Shown: positions 1-6,314 of the stretch, piece after piece | Layout of the letters: every line of letters begins with the position of its first letter | Position numbering within the stretch: position 1 is the stretch's first letter | NCBI RefSeq assembly: GCF_013402795.1 | Contig: NZ_CP058595.1 | Location: forward strand, 2,830,001 to 2,894,000 | Reading direction: 5' to 3' | Source: Costertonia aggregata | GTDB taxonomy: Bacteria > Bacteroidota > Bacteroidia > Flavobacteriales > Flavobacteriaceae | DNA length: 64,000 bases | Notes under the pieces: model-generated | Database searches by the model: none | Told to the model about the DNA's origin: nothing | The model's input: the letters and a program-made list of their open reading frames with translations, nothing else | Translations under genes and position numbers: made by a program

Positions 1-1
1 A

Positions 2-1165
2 AATGCACTTTGCATAAACGAGCAACTAAATGATAAATATTTCCGGGCAGAAATGCTGTCCAAATTGGGGCAGGGTCATGCCGAGTTGAAAGATTATTCA
101 AAATCAGTTGATTATTTAAATCGTGCAGTTGAAATGGCGAGTTCGAATGGTTTAAAGGAAATTCAAGAAAAGGCCTATTATACACTTTCAAAAGTTGAAG
201 TGGAAAAAGGAAATTTTAAAAAAGCCCTCAATTATTTGAATAAACATTTGATTTTCAAAGACTCCATTTTGAATGAGACCTATTTAAATCAAATAAATTA
301 TTACGAGAAATCTTTTGAAACCAAACAAAAAGAGGCACAAATCAGTAAGCAAAGACTACAACTTGAAAAACAGCAAAACACCATTCTTAAGAAAGAAAAT
401 GAAAAGACGCTGGCCTATGCCATAGGAGGGTTTTTGGTTTTGGTCTTTATCTCCTTAGCGATGTTTTTTAAACAGCGTCAAAAGGCGAAGGCCAATGAGA
501 TTTTAGCATTAAAGACCAAACAAGAGCTTGTAAAACTCGAAGCCTTGATTGATGGTGAAGAGAACGAACGCAACCGTCTTGCCCAAGATTTGCATGATGG
601 TATCAATGGCGATTTGGCGGTCATCAAATACAAAATCAGTAGCATTGGCCAAAAAGGTTTTTCAACTAAGGAAAAAGAAGATTATGGCGAAGCGTTGGGC
701 ATGTTGGATAATGCAGTGGAACAGGTGCGAAGGATTTCGCATAATTTGGCACCACCCTCATTAACCCGGTTCGATTTGACCGAGGCCCTAGAACAATTTT
801 GCAACAAGCAGAATACACTAAAAAAGGTAAAGATTAGCTTTCAACATTTTGGGAACAGGGTCAATCTAAAGAAAGAAAACGAAACGGCAATTTATCGTAT
901 CGTACAAGAGCTTATCAATAATATCTTAAAACATGCCAAAGCCTCAGAAGCTATGGTACAAATAAACAACCATGGAGACAAACTGACCATCACTGTAGAG
1001 GATAACGGAGAGGGTTTTGATCCTGACAATAATTCTACGGGAATAGGCTTGCAAAATATAAAATCTAGGGTTGATTTCTTAAAGGCCGGATTGGACATTG
1101 ACAGTAGTGACAATGGTACGACCATACAAATAGCCTTAGACCTTAATAAAATGAAAGAAGTATGA
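2..1165 (+). CDS. TPR sensor histidine kinase (NarX/DesK type), 5'-partial
   Basis: The reading frame is open to the left edge, so the N terminus lies outside the window. What remains holds helical TPR-like repeats (sensor part, probably periplasmic), a coiled coil, one membrane span at about bases 410-470, then a HisKA_3 dimerisation helix with the motif LAQDLHDG (phospho-accepting His at bases 593-595) and a HATPase domain with DNGEGFD and GIGLQNIKSRV. This is the usual flavobacterial TPR kinase layout, in which the kinase phosphorylates a NarL-type regulator. Its stop overlaps the start of the response regulator by 4 bases (ATGA), so the two are translationally coupled and are almost certainly a pair. 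The signal sensed is not visible. Confidence 0.93.
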   Translation, partial: NALCINEQLNDKYFRAEMLSKLGQGHAELKDYSKSVDYLNRAVEMASSNGLKEIQEKAYYTLSKVEVEKGNFKKALNYLNKHLIFKDSILNETYLNQINYYEKSFETKQKEAQISKQRLQLEKQQNTILKKENEKTLAYAIGGFLVLVFISLAMFFKQRQKAKANEILALKTKQELVKLEALIDGEENERNRLAQDLHDGINGDLAVIKYKISSIGQKGFSTKEKEDYGEALGMLDNAVEQVRRISHNLAPPSLTRFDLTEALEQFCNKQNTLKKVKISFQHFGNRVNLKKENETAIYRIVQELINNILKHAKASEAMVQINNHGDKLTITVEDNGEGFDPDNNSTGIGLQNIKSRVDFLKAGLDIDSSDNGTTIQIALDLNKMKEV

Positions 1166-1794
1166 TAAAGGTAGCGGTTTTAGATGATCACAACATGGTA
1201 CTAAAAGGTATTGAAAGCATGTTGGAAGATATTGAAAATATTGGTGTTATCGCTACCTATAACTTGGGAAAACAACTATTAGGGGAAATCGAAGCTGAAG
1301 TGCCTGATGTTTTGTTGCTGGATATTAATCTACCAGATGTCAACGGTATCGATATATGTAAAACCCTTATAAAAAAATATCCTGATCTGGCGATTTTGGC
1401 TTTATCCAATTATAGCGAAACTAGTTTCATTAAAAATATGCTCAGAAATGGGGCCAAGGGCTATTTATTAAAGAACACTGGCAAGCCAGAACTGATAACC
1501 GCAATTGAAACCGTGCATACCGGAAAGCAATATTTACCCCTGGAAATAAAAGATATTCTGCTTAACGATAGCATCGGTAATTCCACTACTTCTTTCATCC
1601 CCAAATTGACCAGGCGCGAAAAAGAAGTACTGTCCCTTATCGTTAGAGAACATACCACGCAAGAGATATCTGAGAAGCTCTTTATTAGTCCAAAAACAGT
1701 GGAAAGCCACCGTAATAACCTTACCCAAAAACTTGGGGTGCGAAATACGGCCGGACTCGTGCGTGTGGCTTTGGAAAAAGGCCTATTGGATTAA
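1162..1794 (+). CDS. LuxR/NarL-family response regulator
   Basis: 210-residue two-domain regulator. The N-terminal receiver has the acidic pair DD at residues 8-9, the phospho-acceptor Asp54 in LLLDINLPD and a conserved Lys near residue 104. The C-terminal LuxR-type helix-turn-helix starts around residue 146 (LTRREKEVLSLI, then TQEISEKLFISPKTVESHRNNL). It is a cytoplasmic transcription factor activated by the kinase encoded just upstream, with which it overlaps by 4 bases. Targets are unknown; the collagen-like lipoprotein gene downstream is one possibility, by position only. Confidence 0.95.
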   Translation: MIKVAVLDDHNMVLKGIESMLEDIENIGVIATYNLGKQLLGEIEAEVPDVLLLDINLPDVNGIDICKTLIKKYPDLAILALSNYSETSFIKNMLRNGAKGYLLKNTGKPELITAIETVHTGKQYLPLEIKDILLNDSIGNSTTSFIPKLTRREKEVLSLIVREHTTQEISEKLFISPKTVESHRNNLTQKLGVRNTAGLVRVALEKGLLD

Positions 1795-1984
1795 GGCTAT
1801 TTCAAATCCATTATATCATATTATACTGGGTATAAACCGCTTTAAATGGATTAAACCTACTTGCCAACCCAATATCAGGGAAAACACCTAGAAAAAAATA
1901 CAGGGATTTTCATGCACAAATAACTCTTTGGTTAACAATACTTTAGTGGTGTTAAATAAAGTTAAATCATTAAAATTTTGAATT

Positions 1985-2545
1985 ATGAAAACAACACATT
2001 CAAAACTGAAGTATTATTTAATCGCTAGTATGGCCATACTTGCTTTATCCTGTAGTGTAGAAGAAGGTGAGGATGGCGTAGATGGTATGGACGGTGCACC
2101 TGGAATTCAGGGAGAACAAGGGCCTCCCGGGCAAGACGGTGAAGATGGTGCTGATGGAAATGCGAATGTAAATTCGTACACATTTGATATATCAAGTGTG
2201 TCGGGGGTCACATATGGACAAAACATTCCAGAATTAACGCAATCAGTAATAGACGATGACGTCGTTCTTGGATATGTAAAACGAAATATAAATTGGCATC
2301 AGCTACCCGCTATAGGTCATTTTCTTCCTTTTAGTATATCTGCTGATATGACACCAGGATTTTATATCATTGATTTCGTAGACCTTACAGATGGTAGTGA
2401 TTTTGCTATTACTGCTGGTGAACTTGATCTTTTGAAAGTGGTTGTCATTGAATCCAACAGCAACACAACGAGCAAAAACACTCATCCCGACTTTTCGAAG
2501 ATGACATACTTTGAGGTAATGGATTATTTGGGCCTTGACTATTAA
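1985..2545 (+). CDS. lipoprotein with collagen-like Gly-X-Y repeat
   Basis: 186-residue predicted lipoprotein. A hydrophobic signal ends in LALSC with the lipid-anchor Cys23. Residues 28-58 form 11 consecutive Gly-X-Y triplets rich in acidic residues (GEDGVDGMDGAPG and onward), as in bacterial collagen-like domains. The remaining 125 residues show no family I recognise. By family behaviour such proteins are surface-exposed stalks or adhesins; the function here is unknown. It stands alone and is followed by a strong intrinsic terminator. Confidence 0.85.
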   Translation: MKTTHSKLKYYLIASMAILALSCSVEEGEDGVDGMDGAPGIQGEQGPPGQDGEDGADGNANVNSYTFDISSVSGVTYGQNIPELTQSVIDDDVVLGYVKRNINWHQLPAIGHFLPFSISADMTPGFYIIDFVDLTDGSDFAITAGELDLLKVVVIESNSNTTSKNTHPDFSKMTYFEVMDYLGLDY

Positions 2546-2568
2546 TTCAATTAGAAGGATTCTTATGT

Positions 2569-2601
2569 AAGAGACTGTCTATTTAGACAGTCTCTTTTTT
2601 T
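2569..2601 (+). terminator. intrinsic terminator of the collagen-like lipoprotein gene
   Basis: Ten-base perfect stem GAGACTGTCT (2571-2580) with AGACAGTCTC (2585-2594), loop ATTT, followed by a run of seven T. Confidence 0.9.
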
Positions 2602-2604
2602 GAT

Positions 2605-2622
2605 AGTGACCTCGGCAGGATT
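2605..2622. repeat. partial copy of the tRNA-Arg 3' end (possible integration scar)
   Basis: The 18 bases match the 3' end of the neighbouring tRNA-Arg gene (2744-2761) at 17 positions, in the same orientation, 139 bases away. The match stops inside the T arm. Such tRNA-end duplications arise when an integrase uses a tRNA gene as attachment site and the element is later lost, or by local duplication. No integrase is nearby. Confidence 0.6.
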
Positions 2623-2683
2623 GTTTCACATCCTTTGTGCTCCGCGCTGAAAATCAACAAAAGAAACATTTCACTTTATTCCA

Positions 2684-2717
2684 AAAAAGAAGCGAGCTTC
2701 TTTTTAGAAACTCGCTT
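2684..2717 (-). terminator. intrinsic terminator downstream of tRNA-Arg
   Basis: Read on the minus strand: stem AAGCGAG pairs with CTCGCTT, with extra pairing inside, followed by a T run (the A run at 2684-2688 on the plus strand). It lies 29 bases after the tRNA 3' end. Confidence 0.75.
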
Positions 2718-2745
2718 ATATTTCAACTTTTGGTTGATCTATTAG

Positions 2746-2819
2746 TGACCTCGACAGGATTCAAACCTGTAACCTTCTGAGCCGTAATCAGATGCGCTAT
2801 TCAGTTGCGCCACGAGGCC
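2746..2819 (-). tRNA. tRNA-Arg (anticodon ACG)
   Basis: 74-base cloverleaf on the minus strand. The acceptor stem GGCCTCG pairs with CGAGGTC (one G-T pair), the anticodon stem TCTGA/TCAGA encloses the loop TTACGGC, giving anticodon ACG, and the T arm is normal. The discriminator base is A; CCA is not encoded and must be added by the CCA-adding enzyme. ACG is the inosine-edited Arg anticodon reading CGN codons. Confidence 0.97.
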
Positions 2820-2891
2820 AATTTTTCCCCTAAATCGGGGTGCAAATATATTTCTTTTTACTTTTACCTCAAAATTAGATATCTATTATAA

Positions 2892-3404
2892 ATGGATTTT
2901 ACAAAATATATTCGTGACGTCGAGGATTTTCCACAAAAAGGAATTCTTTTTAAGGATATTACACCTTTATTGCAAAATCCGGAAGCAATGAAATCTGCTA
3001 TGAATGGCTTGTTAAAAATGGTAGAGCATCAAAAAATCGATAAAGTGGTAGGGATGGAAAGTAGGGGTTTCTTCTTCGCACCCATATTGGCCATGAGACT
3101 TAACGCAGGTTTTGTACCCGTTCGAAAATCGGGAAAACTGCCTGCCGATAAAATTAGCCATACCTATGTTTTGGAGTATGGTACCGATACTCTGGAAATG
3201 CATTCGGACAGTATTCAAAAAGGAGATAAGGTACTGGTACACGATGATGTTTTGGCGACCGGGGGCACGGCGAGTGCCACTTGTGAACTTATAGAAAATC
3301 TTGGAGGGATTGTTGTTCAGTGCAATTTTTTGATTGAACTTGATTTTCTTAAGGGAAGAAACAGGCTAAGACCTTATAAGATAGCCTCTTTATTGCATTA
3401 TTGA
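2892..3404 (+). CDS. apt: adenine phosphoribosyltransferase
   Basis: 170 residues, the usual length. Purine salvage enzyme: adenine + PRPP gives AMP + PPi, in the cytoplasm. The type I phosphoribosyltransferase PRPP loop is clear (VLVHDDVLATGGTA, residues 115-128), and the N terminus (DFPQKGILFKDITPLL) and the VGMESRGFFF segment are typical of Apt. It is a single gene whose 3' end overlaps by 7 bases with a small convergent gene. Confidence 0.97.
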   Translation: MDFTKYIRDVEDFPQKGILFKDITPLLQNPEAMKSAMNGLLKMVEHQKIDKVVGMESRGFFFAPILAMRLNAGFVPVRKSGKLPADKISHTYVLEYGTDTLEMHSDSIQKGDKVLVHDDVLATGGTASATCELIENLGGIVVQCNFLIELDFLKGRNRLRPYKIASLLHY

Positions 3405-3553
3405 TTTATGGCATTGGTGGTGACAAGATATCGCCAACCAATAACGGCCATCTGCAGTTTTGAGGCTTTGGATAAATCAAGTCCTTTTTTGGAATAAGAA
3501 GGTAAAATTATTTTATTGATTTTCGCCAAAAGCGTGAACACCAATTTCTTCAT
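3398..3553 (-). CDS. small conserved flavobacterial protein
   Basis: 51 residues from the ATG at 3553 (MKKLVFTLLAKINKIILPSY). A basic amphipathic N terminus is followed by a KGLDLSKASKLQMAVIGWRYLVT core. I recall closely similar small proteins in many Flavobacteriaceae, sometimes labelled SsrA-binding-like, but no function is established that I know of. An open frame continues 11 codons further upstream, but MKK gives the conserved start. It converges on apt with a 7-base tail overlap. Confidence 0.75.
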   Translation of the reverse strand: MKKLVFTLLAKINKIILPSYSKKGLDLSKASKLQMAVIGWRYLVTTNAINQ

Positions 3554-3595
3554 GATATAATTTTCTACAAATATAACTACTAGCAAAATAGAAGT

Positions 3596-3624
3596 AAAAA
3601 GACCGCCGTACGACGGTCTTTTTT
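3596..3624. terminator. bidirectional terminator-like hairpin
   Basis: AAAAAGACCG pairs with CGGTCTTTTT with inner pairing CG/CG around a small loop; the A run before and T run after allow function on either strand. It lies upstream of the small minus-strand gene, so on the plus strand it would terminate apt readthrough. Confidence 0.7.
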
Positions 3625-4099
3625 ATACAGGCCTATATTTTTTGATTAGATTACCATCGTAATCAATGATAACAGCAGAAATAATAAAATTTTAGCAAAT
3701 GTGAACATAGTGAACAGTTTTTAGGTTAATACTTAGTTGATTATAATCGATTATTCATTTAAGATATATAACTCGATAGTATGTTTCCTAATAAATTGAT
3801 GCGATTTAATGTAATTGAATACATAACCTTAATCAAAATAATTGTTTTTACTGCATTTTTTTACCGATTGTCTTGATGTTTGTTTTAAATTGATATGTAA
3901 ATTTTGATATAGCGTGTACATGTATAACAATTCAAGGGGGGGTTTGACCATTTTTTTATTTTGCAAGGAAGATTTTGTGTTAAAAAGTTGTTTTTTATGC
4001 ATTTTGATCTTTACAGTGATGAGTTATTGAACGTTTTTATCGTTTCGGTATCCCAAAAAAAATAGAAATCTTCGGCTATATTTGCCTAAAAATATATCA
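3625..4099. other. AT-rich 475-base gap without a recognised gene
   Basis: Very AT-rich. Apart from a possible 20-residue hydrophobic reading frame on the minus strand (3646-3708) and a -7-like TATATTTG at 4077-4084 just before the exchanger gene, I see no RNA fold, repeat or longer coding frame. Confidence 0.6.
3646..3708 (-). CDS. possible 20-residue hydrophobic peptide
   Basis: ATG at 3708, stop TAA at 3646; translation MFTFAKILLFLLLSLITMVI. It is a single hydrophobic segment whose start resembles the small membrane proteins at 26279, 41470 and 41635 (M-x-T-F...I-L). It is so short that chance in AT-rich DNA is a real alternative. Confidence 0.25.
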   Translation of the reverse strand: MFTFAKILLFLLLSLITMVI

Positions 4100-5038
4100 A
4101 TGCTAAATCTTCTTTTTGTTGTTTTGGGGCTTGTACTTCTGATTGTGGGCGGTAATTGGCTTTTAAAATCAGCTGTTGCCCTATCGCTTAGGTTGAATAT
4201 TCCCAAAATAGTAATAGGAATGACGGTAGTCTCTTTCGCCACGTCTGCGCCTGAGTTGATTGTAAGTATCAAAGCGGCATTGGATGGTTTTCCCGATTTG
4301 GCCTTGGGCAATGTAGTGGGGTCAAATATCGCCAATCTTGGCCTTGTTCTTGCTGTCACAGTGCTTTTGGGAAGCATTGATGTGAAAAAAAGCTTTTACA
4401 CTACCGATTGGCCGGTTATGATGGTCGCTTCTTTGATGTTCTTCGGCTTTATTTATTTTGATAGTGAATTACAGCAATATGAAGGTATTATAATGGTCAC
4501 TTGTTTGTTTCTTTTTTTAGTGTATCTACTTCGCTTTCAAAAGGTTGCTGTTGTTGACGAGTTGCCCGAAGATGATGTTCCGCTACCTATGTACAAAACC
4601 ATCCTATTTTTAGGGCTGGGTGCTGTTGCGCTTTGGGGCGGTTCGGAGTTGTTGATAAATGGTGCCGTAGGTATGGCCAAAATGTATGGTGTAAGTGATA
4701 GGGTAATCGGGGTAACGGTGGTTTCTATTGGTACCAGTATTCCCGAACTGGCTGCTTCTATCATAGCGGTAATAAAAAAGGAAAAGGCCATCTCGTTAGG
4801 GAATCTTATCGGGTCCAATATTTTCAATTTATTGGCGGTTTTGGGTATCACATCTATTATAACACCCATTAAAGTAATTGATCAAGGGCTTTTGAGCAAC
4901 GATATTTTTTGGATGTTGGGCATTTCATTTTTGATACTTCCTTTGGTATTTATCCCGAAGGGGTTACGTTTGGGGTGGAGAGATGGTTTGATTTTGTTAA
5001 TGGGATACATTATGTTCATCTACATTACCATACAATAA
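4100..5038 (+). CDS. Na+/Ca2+ exchanger family (CaCA/YrbG) transporter
   Basis: 312 residues from ATG 4100; an ATG 6 codons upstream is possible but overlaps the -7-like box TATATTTG. About ten hydrophobic spans arranged as two homologous halves, each with the family alpha repeat: VSFATSAPELIVS...GNVVGSNIANLGL and VSIGTSIPELAASI...GNLIGSNIFNLLA. The acidic and Asn residues in these repeats bind Ca2+ in the family. Inner-membrane cation antiporter; the exact ions cannot be told from sequence. Monocistronic, ending in a strong hairpin shared with convergent glnII. Confidence 0.93.
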   Translation: MLNLLFVVLGLVLLIVGGNWLLKSAVALSLRLNIPKIVIGMTVVSFATSAPELIVSIKAALDGFPDLALGNVVGSNIANLGLVLAVTVLLGSIDVKKSFYTTDWPVMMVASLMFFGFIYFDSELQQYEGIIMVTCLFLFLVYLLRFQKVAVVDELPEDDVPLPMYKTILFLGLGAVALWGGSELLINGAVGMAKMYGVSDRVIGVTVVSIGTSIPELAASIIAVIKKEKAISLGNLIGSNIFNLLAVLGITSIITPIKVIDQGLLSNDIFWMLGISFLILPLVFIPKGLRLGWRDGLILLMGYIMFIYITIQ

Positions 5039-5070
5039 AAAGCCACGACCTTCAAAGTCGTGGCTTTTCT
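5037..5070. terminator. bidirectional terminator between exchanger gene and glnII
   Basis: 12-base stem AAAAGCCACGAC (5038-5049) with GTCGTGGCTTTT (5057-5068), 7-base loop; U-rich on both strands, serving two convergent genes. Confidence 0.92.
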
Positions 5071-5100
5071 TCTATCTCAAAAAAAGAAATATATCGTTAT

Positions 5101-6117
5101 TTAAACGTTTGCAGATTTAACCGTTTTCACGATTCGACCTGCAATTTTGTACGGATCACCGTTAGAGGCTGGTCTTCTGTCTTCTAACCATCCTTTCCAC
5201 CCACTCTCTACGGTAGCTATCGGAATACGAATCGATGCCCCACGGTCGGATATACCAAAGCTGAATTCGTCTATGGATTGTGTTTCGTGGTCACCGGTCA
5301 AACGTTGATCGTTAAATTCACCGTAAACCGCAATATGTTCTTTTACCACAGGTCGGAAAGCTTCACAAATTTTTTCATAGGTAGCCTTATCGCCACAGGT
5401 TCTCAATGTTGTGTTCGAGAAGTTGGCATGCATACCCGAACCGTTCCAATCCATATCCTTTCCTAATGGTTTAGGGTGATATTCTATATAAAATCCGTAT
5501 TGCTCTGTCAAGCGGTCTAATAAATATCTGGCGACCCACATCTCATCCCCGGCTTTTTTGGCACCTTTGGCGAACAATTGAAATTCCCATTGTCCAGAGG
5601 CCACTTCTTGGTTGATACCTTCAAAGTTGATTCCAGCGGCGATACACAGATCGGCATGCTCCTCGACCAAATCCCTGCCATGGGTGTTTTTACCACCTAC
5701 TGAGCAGTAATACATGCCTTGTGGCGCTGGATAACCGCCTATGGGGAAGCCCAAAGGTAATTGTGTTGCCGTATCCATAATAAAATATTCCTGTTCAAAA
5801 CCAAACCAAAAATCATTGTCATCATCATCAATAGTGGCCCTACCATTTGATACATGAGGGGTTCCATCGGCATTCAAGACTTCGGTCATGACTAAATAAC
5901 CGTCTTTTCGGGCAGGGTCTGGGAAGATAGCAACAGGTTTCAACAAACAATCGGATGATCCTCCTTCGGCTTGTCGTGTTGAACTTCCATCAAAAGACCA
6001 CATGGGGCAGTCTTCTAATTTGCCGCTAAAGTCGTTTACTACTTTGGTTTTACTTCGCATATTCTGCGTTGGAAAATAGCCATCTAACCAGATGTACTCT
6101 AATTTTGACTTACTCAT
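5101..6117 (-). CDS. glutamine synthetase type II (eukaryotic-type)
   Basis: 338 residues. ATP-dependent condensation of glutamate and ammonia to glutamine, cytoplasmic. The short length and the motifs WSFDGSSTRQAEG, ATP/Glu-binding NGSGMHANFS and DEFSFGISDRGASIRIP identify the GlnII class, which forms decamers in known members, rather than the roughly 470-residue GlnI class. Divergently transcribed from a type III synthetase; the shared 197-base intergenic region holds two ACCC...GGGT inverted repeats and a -7 box TATTTTTG (6163 to 6156, minus). Confidence 0.95.
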   Translation of the reverse strand: MSKSKLEYIWLDGYFPTQNMRSKTKVVNDFSGKLEDCPMWSFDGSSTRQAEGGSSDCLLKPVAIFPDPARKDGYLVMTEVLNADGTPHVSNGRATIDDDDNDFWFGFEQEYFIMDTATQLPLGFPIGGYPAPQGMYYCSVGGKNTHGRDLVEEHADLCIAAGINFEGINQEVASGQWEFQLFAKGAKKAGDEMWVARYLLDRLTEQYGFYIEYHPKPLGKDMDWNGSGMHANFSNTTLRTCGDKATYEKICEAFRPVVKEHIAVYGEFNDQRLTGDHETQSIDEFSFGISDRGASIRIPIATVESGWKGWLEDRRPASNGDPYKIAGRIVKTVKSANV

Positions 6118-6155
6118 AATTTGTGGTAGTTATGTTAAAAAAAACTTTAAAGCAT

Positions 6156-6163
6156 CAAAAATA
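6156..6163 (-). promoter_or_regulatory. -7 box of the glnII promoter
   Basis: Minus-strand TATTTTTG fits TAnnTTTG. No TTG-type -33 element lies at the expected distance; an inverted repeat centred 27 bases upstream takes its place, as expected for an activator-dependent promoter. Confidence 0.6.
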
Positions 6164-6179
6164 ATTTTTTTACTTCACA

Positions 6180-6200
6180 TACCCCATTTTCGCAGGGGTA
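6180..6200. promoter_or_regulatory. operator-like inverted repeat 1 (glnII)
   Basis: TACCCC (6180-6185) and GGGGTA (6195-6200) separated by 9 bases, centre 6190, 27 bases upstream of the glnII -7 box. The same ACCC...GGGT design occurs at 6230 and twice upstream of the PII gene near 25650 and 25708. Confidence 0.65.
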
Positions 6201-6229
6201 AATATTTTATAATTTAATTTTATTTGATT

Positions 6230-6251
6230 TACCCTATGTTTTTTTGGGGTA
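6230..6251. promoter_or_regulatory. operator-like inverted repeat 2 (glnII/glnIII)
   Basis: TACCC (6230-6234) and GGGTA (6247-6251), centre 6240.5. It lies about 78 bases upstream of the glnII -7 box and about 25 bases upstream of a weaker -7-like TAGATTTT (6265-6272) reading towards glnIII, so it could serve both genes. Confidence 0.6.
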
Positions 6252-6314
6252 TTTTATGGTAAAATAGATTTTTAAAGGATATTTTAGCAAATTCATAATA
6301 TACAACATACTATA

